From the NCBI RefSeq assembly GCF_003855395.1, contig NZ_CP034015.1, positions 1,746,001 through 1,810,000 of the forward strand: a stretch of 64,000 bases of DNA, read 5' to 3'. The notes under the pieces were generated by a model, which searched no databases, was not told where the DNA came from, and worked only from the letters and a program-made list of their open reading frames with translations. Origin of the DNA: Shewanella livingstonensis (lineage in GTDB: Bacteria > Pseudomonadota > Gammaproteobacteria > Enterobacterales > Shewanellaceae). Positions 8,828 through 17,842 of this stretch are shown here, in pieces (the first letter of the stretch is position 1; every line of letters starts with the position of its first letter). Made by a program: the position numbers and the translations under genes.

Positions 8828-10312
8828 ATGGCTATTTCAGTTAACACCAACGTCACATCCATGAAAGCGCAGGGCAACTTAAACAAAGCGCAAAGCGCCA
8901 CATCCATGTCTATGGAGCGTTTAGCATCAGGCTTACGCATCAACAGCGCTAAGGACGATGCTGCCGGTTTACAAATATCAAACCGTATGACTAGCCAAAT
9001 TAATGGTATCGGTGTTGCTATTCGTAATGCCAACGACGGAATCTCTATTGCGCAAACCGCTGAAGGCGCCATGGGCGAGTCAACTAATATCTTGCAGCGT
9101 ATGCGTGACCTGTCATTGCAATCTGCCAACGGCTCTAACTCATCGAGTGACAGGGCTGCAATGCAGAAAGAAATTTCTTCATTACAGGATGAGCTAACTC
9201 GTATTGCAGAAACCACCTCATTTGGTGGTCAAAAATTGCTTGATGGTTCTTATGGTACCCAGTCATTCCAGGTGGGGGCAGAAGCAAATGAGACTATTGG
9301 TATATCGCTAAAAGATATATCAGCAGACAAGCTTGGCAGTTACTCACAAACTTTAGTGTCAAGTGGCGCTGGTTTGGGTTATGGTTCTGCTTTAGGAACC
9401 GCAGACGTAACAGCCGCTAATGGCGTGACTTCTTCAACTTTGAAAGTTAATGGTACTGTTTCGAAAGGTATTGCCGTTGCACTCGGTGATTCAGCTAAAA
9501 CGATTGCAGCTAGCATTAATGCAGAATCTGCCGCGACAGGTGTAAACGCGAAAGCGACAACATCTTTGAAAATAGACACTCTAGCTTTAGCTGGTGATAT
9601 TACTTTTAAGTTAAACGGTGAGGCCGTATCCGCAACTATTGCAGACCCAACAGATTTAACATCCTTGGCGGCTAACATTAATGAGCTAACATCGGATACA
9701 GGCGTTAAGGCATCTATCGATAAGGACGGCGCGTTAGTTTTAGTTGATGATACTGGCGCAGACATGACTATTGAAGATTTTACCACTACAGGTACAACAG
9801 CAACTGTATCAGTAACCGCGGTAGGTGCTGATGGGGAAGAAAATGGTAGTGCGGTAGTCCTTAGTGGTGCTAGTGGTTCAACAACTGACTCATTTAAAGT
9901 CGCTGGTGAGATAGAACTTGACTCCCTGCAGACTTTCAATACTCAAGCTGGTGATGTTACAACTGGAGCTACTGTGAATATAACTGCTTCAACGCTTACA
10001 GAAATAGAAAAGGTTGATATTGGTACTGCAAAGGGTGCACAGGATGCGATTACTGTTATTGATGCTGCTATAGCTCAAATTGATAGCAGTCGAGCTGATT
10101 TGGGTGCGGTACAGAATCGAATGAGTTTCACCATTAGCAACTTGGGCAATATTCAAAATAACGTCTCAGATGCACGTAGCCGTATTCAAGATGTTGACTT
10201 TGCTTCAGAGAGTGCTCAACTGAGTAAGCAGCAGATTCTGTCACAGGCTTCATCTGCGATGCTTGCGCAGGCGAATCAGTTGCCACAGGTAGCGTTGTCT
10301 TTATTGGGTTAA
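8828..10312 (+). CDS. flaA: Flagellin, first of two tandem copies
   Basis: This is a filament subunit, secreted by the flagellar export system and polymerised on FlgK/FlgL under the FliD cap. The N-terminal D0/D1 domain ([40 protein letters not shown]) and the C-terminal helix ([20 protein letters not shown]) are classical. At 494 residues it is much larger than the ~273-residue S. oneidensis flagellins (from memory), with a Thr/Ala/Asp-rich variable domain at about 160-420. Bases 9281-10088 are identical to 11023-11830 of the next gene, while the flanking coding sequence differs at many third positions. The symbol follows gene order in S. oneidensis and is tentative. Confidence 0.95.
   Translation: MAISVNTNVTSMKAQGNLNKAQSATSMSMERLASGLRINSAKDDAAGLQISNRMTSQINGIGVAIRNANDGISIAQTAEGAMGESTNILQRMRDLSLQSANGSNSSSDRAAMQKEISSLQDELTRIAETTSFGGQKLLDGSYGTQSFQVGAEANETIGISLKDISADKLGSYSQTLVSSGAGLGYGSALGTADVTAANGVTSSTLKVNGTVSKGIAVALGDSAKTIAASINAESAATGVNAKATTSLKIDTLALAGDITFKLNGEAVSATIADPTDLTSLAANINELTSDTGVKASIDKDGALVLVDDTGADMTIEDFTTTGTTATVSVTAVGADGEENGSAVVLSGASGSTTDSFKVAGEIELDSLQTFNTQAGDVTTGATVNITASTLTEIEKVDIGTAKGAQDAITVIDAAIAQIDSSRADLGAVQNRMSFTISNLGNIQNNVSDARSRIQDVDFASESAQLSKQQILSQASSAMLAQANQLPQVALSLLG
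9281..10088 (+). repeat. 808-bp block identical to 11023-11830 (copy in first flagellin)
   Basis: Read side by side with an offset of 1742 bases, the two blocks show no difference from GAAGCAAATG to GATAGCA. The blocks encode residues ~152-420 of each flagellin. Just outside, differences resume (for example GGGGGCA against GGGTTCT on the 5' side and GCAGTCG against GCAATAG on the 3' side). Confidence 0.93.
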
Positions 10313-10360
10313 TAATTAACTGAGCTATTAGCCATTAGTCATTGATCGTGACAACAAAAG

Positions 10361-10387
10361 CCGCCATTTAACAGTGGCGGTTTTTTA
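10361..10387 (+). terminator. Terminator after first flagellin
   Basis: The stem CCGCCA (10361-10366) / TGGCGG (10375-10380) is followed directly by TTTTTTATTT, a classic intrinsic terminator 48 bases after the stop codon. The two flagellin genes are thus likely separate transcripts. Confidence 0.88.
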
Positions 10388-10463
10388 TTTATAAGGTTAA
10401 TTTACAGAAAAATCTGTTTTTTGAGTGATTATTGATTTATTTCGGTGTTGTTGAAAAAAAAAC

Positions 10464-10490
10464 TAAAGTTCCTCCTTTTGTTGCCGTTAC
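10464..10490 (+). promoter_or_regulatory. Sigma-28 (FliA) promoter of the second flagellin gene
   Basis: TAAAGTTC (10464-10471), an 11-base spacer and GCCGTTAC (10483-10490) fit the FliA consensus TAAAGTTT-N11-GCCGATAA at 13 of 16 positions. A leader hairpin GCCTG (10514-10518) / CAGGC (10531-10535) lies between it and the start codon. Confidence 0.85.
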
Positions 10491-10569
10491 CTTAAGTGTA
10501 ACCAATATGATTCGCCTGGCTAAATAAAGACAGGCAATGTCTACAGTCAGGAATACGAGGAATTAAATC

Positions 10570-12051
10570 ATGGCTATTTCAGTAAACACTAACGTCACAT
10601 CAATGAAAGCACAGGGTAACTTAAATAAAGCCCAAAGCAGCACTGCAATGTCTATGGAGCGACTCGCTTCTGGCTTGCGCATTAATAGTGCCAAAGACGA
10701 TGCTGCAGGACTGCAGATATCTAATAGATTTACTAGTCAAATAAATGGTCTAGGTGTGGCCATGCGTAATGCTAACGACGGCATTTCGATTGCCCAAACT
10801 GCTGAAGGCGCAATGAGTGAGTCAACTAATATTTTACAGCGTATGCGTGACTTGTCGTTGCAATCGGCTAACGGTTCAAATTCAAGCGCAGACAGATCTT
10901 CAATGCAAAAAGAAATTTCCTCATTACAGGACGAGCTAACTCGTATTGCTGAAACCACCTCATTTGGTGGTCAAAAATTGCTTGATGGCTCTTTTGGTAC
11001 ACAGTCATTTCAAGTGGGTTCTGAAGCAAATGAGACTATTGGTATATCGCTAAAAGATATATCAGCAGACAAGCTTGGCAGTTACTCACAAACTTTAGTG
11101 TCAAGTGGCGCTGGTTTGGGTTATGGTTCTGCTTTAGGAACCGCAGACGTAACAGCCGCTAATGGCGTGACTTCTTCAACTTTGAAAGTTAATGGTACTG
11201 TTTCGAAAGGTATTGCCGTTGCACTCGGTGATTCAGCTAAAACGATTGCAGCTAGCATTAATGCAGAATCTGCCGCGACAGGTGTAAACGCGAAAGCGAC
11301 AACATCTTTGAAAATAGACACTCTAGCTTTAGCTGGTGATATTACTTTTAAGTTAAACGGTGAGGCCGTATCCGCAACTATTGCAGACCCAACAGATTTA
11401 ACATCCTTGGCGGCTAACATTAATGAGCTAACATCGGATACAGGCGTTAAGGCATCTATCGATAAGGACGGCGCGTTAGTTTTAGTTGATGATACTGGCG
11501 CAGACATGACTATTGAAGATTTTACCACTACAGGTACAACAGCAACTGTATCAGTAACCGCGGTAGGTGCTGATGGGGAAGAAAATGGTAGTGCGGTAGT
11601 CCTTAGTGGTGCTAGTGGTTCAACAACTGACTCATTTAAAGTCGCTGGTGAGATAGAACTTGACTCCCTGCAGACTTTCAATACTCAAGCTGGTGATGTT
11701 ACAACTGGAGCTACTGTGAATATAACTGCTTCAACGCTTACAGAAATAGAAAAGGTTGATATTGGTACTGCAAAGGGTGCACAGGATGCGATTACTGTTA
11801 TTGATGCTGCTATAGCTCAAATTGATAGCAATAGAGCTGACCTAGGTGCAACGCAGAATCGTATGAACTTTACTATCAACAACTTGGGCAATATTCAAAA
11901 TAACGTCTCAGATGCGCGTAGTCGTATTCAGGATGTGGATTTTGCTTCAGAGAGTGCTCAACTGAGTAAGCAGCAGATTCTGTCACAGGCTTCATCTGCA
12001 ATGCTTGCGCAGGCGAATCAGTTGCCACAGGTAGCACTGTCATTACTATAA
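10570..12051 (+). CDS. flaB: Flagellin, second of two tandem copies
   Basis: This second filament subunit has 493 residues. D0/D1 regions at both ends differ from the first copy at a few residues (for example [10 protein letters not shown] against [27 protein letters not shown] against [17 protein letters not shown]), but the whole variable domain from residue ~152 to ~420 is identical in DNA. It has its own strong sigma-28 box and terminator. The protein ends at QVALSLL, one Gly shorter than the first. The symbol follows position in S. oneidensis and is tentative. Confidence 0.95.
   Translation: MAISVNTNVTSMKAQGNLNKAQSSTAMSMERLASGLRINSAKDDAAGLQISNRFTSQINGLGVAMRNANDGISIAQTAEGAMSESTNILQRMRDLSLQSANGSNSSADRSSMQKEISSLQDELTRIAETTSFGGQKLLDGSFGTQSFQVGSEANETIGISLKDISADKLGSYSQTLVSSGAGLGYGSALGTADVTAANGVTSSTLKVNGTVSKGIAVALGDSAKTIAASINAESAATGVNAKATTSLKIDTLALAGDITFKLNGEAVSATIADPTDLTSLAANINELTSDTGVKASIDKDGALVLVDDTGADMTIEDFTTTGTTATVSVTAVGADGEENGSAVVLSGASGSTTDSFKVAGEIELDSLQTFNTQAGDVTTGATVNITASTLTEIEKVDIGTAKGAQDAITVIDAAIAQIDSNRADLGATQNRMNFTINNLGNIQNNVSDARSRIQDVDFASESAQLSKQQILSQASSAMLAQANQLPQVALSLL
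11023..11830 (+). repeat. 808-bp block identical to 9281-10088 (copy in second flagellin)
   Basis: This is the second copy of the flagellin variable-domain block, in the same frame and orientation. It points to recent gene conversion or a recent duplication with selection or conversion restricted to the middle. Confidence 0.93.
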
Positions 12052-12416
12052 TCACTACTGAAATCGCAACTGAAATCACTATTAGTGCTATTGTTACAGC
12101 TAGTAAGTAATAGTTAGTGATAAGTGGGTAGTGATAAGTAGATGATTGACTGTTACGCACTAAGTGAATCGGTAGCATAATGGCAATAGAGAAAAGGAAG
12201 ATTCACAGTTGAATCTTCCTTTTTTGCTTTATGTTATTAGCAATTATTCTTAGATGCTTTGCTTTGCTTAGCGCTTAGCACTTAGTGCAGGGCGTTTAGT
12301 ATTTGTTGCATATAAGTGAGTAATGCAGATAGATGATTGATGCTAGCTTATAGCTGCTTGGCTTTAGTGTTGTGTTAGCATGTATTGTTAAATGATTGCG
12401 GCAATTGGAGGATGTT
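12052..12416 (+). other. Gap between second flagellin and flaG
   Basis: The 365 bases contain the flagellin terminator at 12192-12225 and otherwise AT-rich sequence with short direct repeats (AGTGATAAGT-like at about 12115-12140; GCTTAGC- and GCACTTAGT-like at about 12260-12300). No open frame looks real. Confidence 0.7.
12192..12225 (+). terminator. Strong terminator after second flagellin
   Basis: A 14-bp perfect stem, AAAAGGAAGATTCA (12192-12205) against TGAATCTTCCTTTT, with the tetraloop CAGT and a T run, is a very strong intrinsic terminator about 140 bases after the stop codon. Confidence 0.93.
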
Positions 12417-12866
12417 ATGGACAATAATTCAATGGGCATTACAAGTTCGCCTGTAAGCCATTCGGTAACAAGTCGACCTGAAGTAATACCCGATGCTTTG
12501 CCGGGTCGTAATGGCGTGTCAAATATCGCCGCTGAAGCAAGTATTCATGCGCCCGAAGTTGACAAGGTATCGTTGACCAAGACGATAGCGGAAACTCAGG
12601 CTGATGCTAACGCTGCAGCCGAGACTAAAAAAGAGCAATCAGATGCTGAAGCGCTCGCGGCAGTGGTTGAGCAATTGTCAGAGGTGATGTCGATAATGAA
12701 TAAAGGTTTGGCATTTTCGATTGATGACGATTCAGGCTCGGCGGTAGTGAAAGTGATGGATATCGATACCGGTGAGTTGATACGCCAAATCCCCAATGAT
12801 GAGGCCTTAGAGTTGGCGCAAAAATTGCTTGATGTAAAAGGGCTGTTGATGAGAACCGAAGCCTGA
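12417..12866 (+). CDS. flaG: Flagellar protein FlaG
   Basis: FlaG is a small protein found beside fliD in polar flagellar clusters and linked to filament length; the mechanism is not settled. The 149-residue product has a disordered N-terminal half and the FlaG domain at about 80-148 (LAFSIDDDSGSAVVKVMDID, GELIRQIPNDEALELAQKL). The ATG at 12417 is chosen because GGAG sits 6 bases upstream; an in-frame TTG at 12396 has no such site. It heads flaG-fliD-(fliT-like)-fliS. Confidence 0.92.
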   Translation: MDNNSMGITSSPVSHSVTSRPEVIPDALPGRNGVSNIAAEASIHAPEVDKVSLTKTIAETQADANAAAETKKEQSDAEALAAVVEQLSEVMSIMNKGLAFSIDDDSGSAVVKVMDIDTGELIRQIPNDEALELAQKLLDVKGLLMRTEA

Positions 12867-12929
12867 TTAGGGTTTCGCTGAATATTTTTAAGAATAATGA
12901 TGCTTTTAAAGCGATAAGTTGAGGTAAAT

Positions 12930-14294
12930 ATGGGATTAACATCGGTAGGGTTAGGTTCAGGCCTAGACATTAACGGTATTGTATCGGCTTTAGTTAGCTC
13001 AGAACAAGCCCCGAAAGTTGCTCAGTTTAATGCCAAAGAGGGCGCGATTAATGCTGAAATATCAGCGTTAGGCTCTTTAAAAAGCTCGTTATCTGAATTT
13101 AAAAGCAGTTTAAGCTTTCTCTCTAAAACGGCATCTTTCGATAGCCAAAGCGTATCGCTTTCTAAAAGTACTTATCTAAGTGCGACTGTGAGTAATAATG
13201 CTGTATCTGGCAGTTATAATGTTGCCGTTGAACAACTAGCCGTTAGTCAAAAAGTTGGCTCTGCGCCTGTGAGCGATGTGACGGCGGCTTTAGATGAAGG
13301 CTCGTTAAATTTTGCCGTCGATGGCAACAGCTTTGATGTTGCGGTTACCACAGAAGATACCTTACAAACGTTAGTGTCTAAAATTAACTCAGCTAAAGAT
13401 AATGTTGGGGTTACCGCTACTATAGTTAATAGTGATGCTGGTGCAAAATTAGTCTTAACTTCCAATAAAACGGGTACCGCTAATAATATTACGGTTTCAG
13501 CAACTGATACAGGCGCAGGTACAGTGTTGGCAGATACCTTTGCCATGACTGAATTGCAACCCGCTAAAGATTCGATTGTTTATATTGATGGTTTAAAGCT
13601 TACTTCGAGCAGTAATACCGTAGAGGGTGCCATTGATGGTGTGACCCTTAACCTTAAAGATGCCGATATCGATAAGCCAACCACATTAACCGTTGCCCAA
13701 AATACTGGCTCAATAAAAACTGGCATAAAATCGTTTGTTGAAGCGTTTAATGCGATGTCGAAAACAATAACTGATTTAACCAGTTACAATGCTGCGACTG
13801 AAACAGCGGCTGTTTTACAAGGGGATTCGTTACCTCGCGGGATACAGAGCCAATTACGCGGCGTTATTTCATCAGCATTTGCAACATCCAATGGTAATTT
13901 GTCGCTTGCTTCTATCGGCATTACTACTACGCGCAGTGGCACCTTAGAAATAGATGACGAGATTTTAACCGCCGCTTTAAAAAACAATGTTACTGGTATT
14001 AAAGAAATGTTTACCACCGAAGATACCGGTGTAGCCACCAAATTAGACGGTTACCTTGATTCGTATGTTGGCACCGGCTCTATTATTGATAGCCGTGATA
14101 GCTCCCTAGACGGTAACCTAGAGCGTTTAAGTGATCAACGAGAAGTGTTTGCGCGTAAAATGGCGGCATTTGAAGCGCGTTTGTTTAAGCAATATAACTA
14201 TATGGATTTGATTGTCGGTCAATTAGGTACCCAGAGTTCCGATTTACAATCTCGACTTGATTCACTGCCTGGATTAGTAAAACAAAATAATTAA
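12930..14294 (+). CDS. fliD: Flagellar filament cap protein FliD
   Basis: FliD (HAP2) forms the cap under which flagellin subunits are inserted at the filament tip. The 454-residue protein opens with VGLGSGLDINGIVSALV, the FliD N-terminal signature, and ends with the C-terminal coiled coil region (LFKQYNYMDLIVGQLGTQSS). Middle segments are Thr/Ser/Ala-rich, as expected for surface-exposed loops. GAGG precedes the ATG. It lies between flaG and the fliT-like gene. Confidence 0.95.
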   Translation: MGLTSVGLGSGLDINGIVSALVSSEQAPKVAQFNAKEGAINAEISALGSLKSSLSEFKSSLSFLSKTASFDSQSVSLSKSTYLSATVSNNAVSGSYNVAVEQLAVSQKVGSAPVSDVTAALDEGSLNFAVDGNSFDVAVTTEDTLQTLVSKINSAKDNVGVTATIVNSDAGAKLVLTSNKTGTANNITVSATDTGAGTVLADTFAMTELQPAKDSIVYIDGLKLTSSSNTVEGAIDGVTLNLKDADIDKPTTLTVAQNTGSIKTGIKSFVEAFNAMSKTITDLTSYNAATETAAVLQGDSLPRGIQSQLRGVISSAFATSNGNLSLASIGITTTRSGTLEIDDEILTAALKNNVTGIKEMFTTEDTGVATKLDGYLDSYVGTGSIIDSRDSSLDGNLERLSDQREVFARKMAAFEARLFKQYNYMDLIVGQLGTQSSDLQSRLDSLPGLVKQNN

Positions 14295-14356
14295 TTGAGT
14301 AATAAATCAAAAAATTAATTAATCTGTTTAAAAAATGACATCGAGATGAAAATCAA

Positions 14357-14701
14357 ATGACCACAACAGAGCAACAAGTGCTAATTGATGATTTGGATGC
14401 AACCGGCGAACAATGCAAGACAGTACTGAACCGTTTAAAAAGCAAAAATGACATCGAAGAATTTGATGAGTTGGTATTGAATTTGCAAGAGTTGGTAACT
14501 AAGCGTCAAAAGTTATTGAATGCTTTGATTGCAGATGATTCATTTGTGCAAAGAGACTATTTGCAACGCCAATTGGAGTTGACATTAAGCCTTGAAGTGA
14601 AAGCAAAGCTAGTGTTAAACAGTTTGCATTCTGAGATACATCTAGGCAAGAAAAACCAACGTCAAGTTAATGTTTATAAGAGAATTGATTCAGATAGGTA
14701 G
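14357..14701 (+). CDS. Small flagellar protein, FliT/FlaI-like
   Basis: The 114-residue, mostly alpha-helical, charged protein sits between fliD and fliS, exactly where Vibrio and Shewanella polar clusters have flaI and where enteric clusters have the FliD chaperone FliT. I assign a probable export-chaperone role from position, size and helical make-up (about 35-60 and 75-100 look like long helices), not from a recognised motif. It is separated from fliS by six bases. Confidence 0.7.
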   Translation: MTTTEQQVLIDDLDATGEQCKTVLNRLKSKNDIEEFDELVLNLQELVTKRQKLLNALIADDSFVQRDYLQRQLELTLSLEVKAKLVLNSLHSEIHLGKKNQRQVNVYKRIDSDR

Positions 14702-14707
14702 GTATTT

Positions 14708-15112
14708 ATGAGAAGCTCACTACAGTCATATCGAAAAGTTTCGCTAGAAAGCGAAATAGCGGTGGCTTCGCCACATCGCATTATACAAATGATGTTTGAA
14801 GGCGCATTGCAGCGTATTGCCCAAGCAAAATACGCCATTCAACAGAAAAACCCTGCGCAAAAAGGCGAGAATATCGGTAAAGCCGTTAGTATTATTGCTG
14901 GGTTGAGCGGTAGCCTAAACATGGATGCGGGTGCTGATGTTTCTGCTAATTTAGATTCACTTTACGAATACATGTTAAGACGATTATCTGAGGCTAATGT
15001 AGCGAATGATGTAGAGATGCTCGAAGAGGTTTCTGCTTTGCTCAGAACCATTAAAGAAGGTTGGGATTCAATCCCACAAGATATGCATGAGCTAACTTCT
15101 GAAGCAAGCTAA
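14708..15112 (+). CDS. fliS: Flagellin export chaperone FliS
   Basis: FliS binds the C-terminal helix of flagellin in the cytoplasm, stops early polymerisation and delivers it to FlhA. The 134 residues carry the family signature near the N-terminus (SYRKVSLESEIAVASPHRII, then MMFEGALQRI) and the helix KGENIGKAVSIIAGL. A terminator follows within 30 bases, so this ends the flaG-fliS operon. Confidence 0.95.
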   Translation: MRSSLQSYRKVSLESEIAVASPHRIIQMMFEGALQRIAQAKYAIQQKNPAQKGENIGKAVSIIAGLSGSLNMDAGADVSANLDSLYEYMLRRLSEANVANDVEMLEEVSALLRTIKEGWDSIPQDMHELTSEAS

Positions 15113-15138
15113 GCGTTACAGCAAACTGTATGTAAACT

Positions 15139-15163
15139 AAAAAAGACGCTTAGCGTCTTTTTT
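15139..15163 (+). terminator. Terminator after fliS
   Basis: The stem AAAAAAGACGC / GCGTCTTTTTT with a TTA loop ends in a T run and works on both strands. It lies 27 bases after the fliS stop codon. Confidence 0.9.
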
Positions 15164-15297
15164 GCTATCTGGTTTAGTTTTTGAGCCTGTAAATAATTTT
15201 ATTACCTGCAATTCATGTATCCATTTCAAATACTTAATTTAAGCTAATTCATTAGCATCATCTATTTTCCGTGAGAGAGCGTTTCTTCCGAGTGTAT

Positions 15298-15351
15298 TGA
15301 TCCTCATAACCGAATTGATCCTCATAATCGAAATGATCCTCATAACCGAAA
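15298..15351 (+). repeat. Three tandem copies of an 18-bp unit
   Basis: TGATCCTCATAACCGAAT, TGATCCTCATAATCGAAA and TGATCCTCATAACCGAAA follow each other without gap, with two variable positions. The unit length is a multiple of three, so copies keep frame in a minus-strand frame, but no gene is supported there. Confidence 0.88.
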
Positions 15352-15849
15352 CAAAACTTGCTCCATTAGATTTTTTGAATGAAAAACCACCATTTTCAAC
15401 ATAAAATGCTATCTGTTGTAGATAATATGTAACTGATGCTTGCTTATGATGGGCTGATAATACAATATTTAACCTCAACTCGGGTTAAGATGTGGGTTAT
15501 GTAAGGCAAAATGACAACATGCGGCCTATTTCATATCAGACTTGTCATTTGTTTTGCTAACAAGGCGCATAGGCGCGCCAATAGCTAGCCTATTGCAAGT
15601 CAATGCAACACAGTTAGCGAGACAAAGGGCTGTTTGATAACAATTTATTATCCCTAGCTGAGGTTATTTACCATCGAGTTCGTTTTTATTCACTGTATGT
15701 AGCGGATTAACGATGCTGTTTTAGGAATAATGCTAGAATAATGTCAGTGTTGTCAGTTTTTATGACGGCAATGTACTTTGGTTTATGTGGCGATATGCGG
15801 CATAATCATCCCGAATCAATACCTATAACAAGAGCTTTTGGCCTTCTGA

Positions 15850-17280
15850 ATGATGCAAATAGAACAAAGAATTTTAATTGTCGGTACCCCATCAGAGCGC
15901 GTGACTCGTTTGTGCTGCATTTTGGAATTCCTAGGTGAACAGTGCGAAATTGTTTCTAATGAATCTTTTGCAGCCTTAATCGAACAGTCTCGGTATCGCG
16001 CCGTCGTTATCGTTGATGAAAATATTAGCGTCGAGAGTATCAAAAACATTGCCGCAATAGTGCCCTGGCAACCGATGTTGTTATTAGGCGACACCGACAT
16101 CAATTTATCTAATTTGCTCGGAACCATCGAAGAACCGATAAATTATCCGCAATTGACTGAACTGCTGCATTTTTGCCAAGTATTTGGCCAAGCTAAACGC
16201 GAACATACCTTAACCAGTGGTAATCAAACCAAGTTATTTCGCAGCCTGGTAGGGCGTAGCGAAGGCATTGCTAAAGTTCGCCATTTGATTAACCAAGTGT
16301 CGAGTTCAGATGCGACCGTGCTGGTATTAGGCCAGTCGGGAACCGGTAAAGAAGTGGTCGCGCGTAATATTCATTATTTATCTGAGCGTCGTGATGGACC
16401 GTTTATCCCGGTCAATTGTGGTGCAATACCTGCTGAGTTACTTGAAAGCGAATTATTCGGCCATGAAAAGGGCTCTTTTACTGGTGCCATATCCGCGCGT
16501 AAAGGCCGTTTTGAATTAGCAGAAGGCGGCACACTGTTTTTAGATGAAATTGGCGATATGCCGCTGCAGATGCAAGTTAAGTTGCTGCGCGTATTGCAAG
16601 AAAAGGTATTTGAGCGTGTTGGTGGCAGCAAAACGATAGCAACTGATGTGCGTATTGTGGCGGCGACCCATCGTGACCTTGAAACCATGATTATAGATAA
16701 TACCTTCCGTGAAGATTTATATTATCGCCTTAATGTGTTCCCAATTGAGATGCCTGGGTTAAGCGAGCGCCGTGATGATGTGCCGTTATTGCTACATGAA
16801 TTAGTTAACCGAGTGTTTAATGAAGGCCGTGGTAAGGTTCGTTTTACCCAACGCGCTATTGAATCGTTAAAAGAACATCCCTGGTCTGGTAACGTGCGTG
16901 AGCTGTCTAATTTAGTTGAACGCTTAACAATTTTATATCCCGGCGGATTGGTTGATGTAAATGATTTACCGCATAAATACCGTTATATTGATGTACCAGA
17001 GTATTGTGTTGAAATCAGTGAAGAGCAGTTAGAGCGCGATGCTTTAGCATCAATCTTCAGTGATGAAGAACCGGTTGAAATACCTGAAACGCGTTTCCCA
17101 AGTGAATTACCGCCTGAAGGGGTCAATTTAAAAGACTTACTGGCAGAATTAGAGATCGACATGATCCGTCAAGCACTTGAGCAGCAAGACAGTGTGGTGG
17201 CAAGAGCCGCTGAAATGCTCGGTATTCGCCGTACCACCCTCGTTGAGAAAATGCGTAAATACGGTTTGAGTAAAGATTAA
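15850..17280 (+). CDS. flrA: Sigma-54-dependent master flagellar activator FlrA
   Basis: FlrA (FleQ family) is the top-level activator that starts the sigma-54 flagellar genes, including flrBC. The 476 residues hold a divergent receiver-like domain (about 8-125), the FleQ-type stretch LFRSLVGRSEGI linked to c-di-GMP binding, an AAA+ domain (Walker A GQSGTGKE at ~160-167, sigma-54 contact loop GSFTGA at 208-213, Walker B LFLDEIGD at ~228) and a Fis-type HTH (RAAEMLGIRRTTLVEKM, ~450-467). The contact loop reads GSFTGA instead of the usual GAFTGA. Two ATGs (15850, 15853) are possible starts. Confidence 0.94.
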   Translation: MMQIEQRILIVGTPSERVTRLCCILEFLGEQCEIVSNESFAALIEQSRYRAVVIVDENISVESIKNIAAIVPWQPMLLLGDTDINLSNLLGTIEEPINYPQLTELLHFCQVFGQAKREHTLTSGNQTKLFRSLVGRSEGIAKVRHLINQVSSSDATVLVLGQSGTGKEVVARNIHYLSERRDGPFIPVNCGAIPAELLESELFGHEKGSFTGAISARKGRFELAEGGTLFLDEIGDMPLQMQVKLLRVLQEKVFERVGGSKTIATDVRIVAATHRDLETMIIDNTFREDLYYRLNVFPIEMPGLSERRDDVPLLLHELVNRVFNEGRGKVRFTQRAIESLKEHPWSGNVRELSNLVERLTILYPGGLVDVNDLPHKYRYIDVPEYCVEISEEQLERDALASIFSDEEPVEIPETRFPSELPPEGVNLKDLLAELEIDMIRQALEQQDSVVARAAEMLGIRRTTLVEKMRKYGLSKD

Positions 17281-17349
17281 CATTTGCTTTGTTATTGCTT
17301 TTGCCATGATTTAATAAAACACATCTTCGGATGTGTTTTTCGTTTATTG

Positions 17350-17833
17350 AACCCCAGAACCCCGAATCCAGATGTTGCACCCGCACGTCATCCTCGAATG
17401 CTTTAATCGGGGATCCATGTGTTGCTTATATTTTAGAGCGCAGAACTCCGAATCCAGTACCCAGAATCCAGAACCCAGAACCCAGAACCCCAGAACCTAG
17501 ATGTTGCACCACCCGCACGTCATCCTCGAATGCTTTAATCGAGGATCCAGGTGTTGCTTAGATTTTAGAGCGCAGAATCCCGAATCCAATACTCCAGTAC
17601 CCCAGTATCCAGATGTTGCACCACCCGCACGTCATCCTCGAATGCTTTAATCGGGGATCCAGGTGTTGCTTAGATTTTAGAGCGCAGAACTCCGAGTCCA
17701 GTACTCCGCATCCAGAACCCCCGAATCCAGAACCTCGATGTTGCACCACCCGCACGTCATCCTCGAATGCTTTAATCGGGGACCCAGGTGTTGCTTAGAT
17801 TTTAGAACACAGAACCTAGCACCTAGTACCTAG
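17350..17833 (+). repeat. Repeat array between flrA and flrB: four ~77-bp elements in CCAGAA-rich spacers
   Basis: Four copies of an element that starts ATGTTGCACCACCCGCACGT and ends TTTTAGAGCGCAGAA lie at 17372-17445, 17501-17577, 17613-17689 and 17738-17815. The start-to-start steps are 129, 112 and 125 bases. Spacers are made of degenerate 7-8-base units such as CCAGAAC and CCGAATC. Each element contains a palindrome around ATGCTTTAA (see separate entry). Small open frames here follow the repeat period and are not genes. The array ends 9 bases before the flrB sigma-54 box. Confidence 0.93.
17522..17546 (+). repeat. Palindrome inside repeat element (best copy)
   Basis: ATCCTCGA (17522-17529) and TCGAGGAT (17539-17546) form a perfect 8-bp stem around ATGCTTTAA. 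The other three copies read TCGGGGA on the right side, giving a G-U pair. Hairpin elements of this CATCCTCGA type are, from memory, spread in many Shewanella and related genomes. Confidence 0.8.
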
Positions 17834-17842
17834 ATTTTCGCT

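Larger units (their letters stand above)
15113..15849 (+). other. 737-base gap between fliS and flrA
   Basis: This long region holds the fliS terminator, a triple 18-bp repeat at 15298-15351 and the upstream region of flrA. A minus-strand frame at 15239-15478 exists only from a TTG with no ribosome site and is built partly from the repeat, so I do not call it. The long gap would suit complex regulation of flrA, the top-level activator, but no binding site is recognisable to me. Confidence 0.6.

Noticed and set aside
9379..9939. 186-codon minus-strand frames opposite both flagellins (also 11121-11681)
   Set aside because: They are identical because the DNA block is duplicated, run antisense to real coding sequence, and have low-complexity Ala/Val/Ser content with no ribosome site.
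9281..11830. Phase-variable inversion of flagellin genes
   Set aside because: The repeated blocks are direct, not inverted, and no recombinase gene or inverted repeats are seen.
12359..12374. Sigma-54-like box TGGCTTTAGTGTTGTG before flaG
   Set aside because: The -12 half reads TTGT, lacking the near-invariant GC pair, so it is not supported.
15239..15478. 79-codon minus-strand frame between fliS and flrA
   Set aside because: TTG start without ribosome site, and part of the product (MRIISIMRINSVMRIN) is just the 18-bp repeat translated.
17331..17798. Small open frames within the flrA-flrB repeat array
   Set aside because: Their products repeat with the DNA period (SSNALIGDP on each copy) and there is no start signal; they are by-products of the repeat.
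17350..17833. CRISPR array
   Set aside because: Repeats are ~77 bp with repetitive spacers of related sequence, not short repeats with unique spacers, and no cas genes are present.
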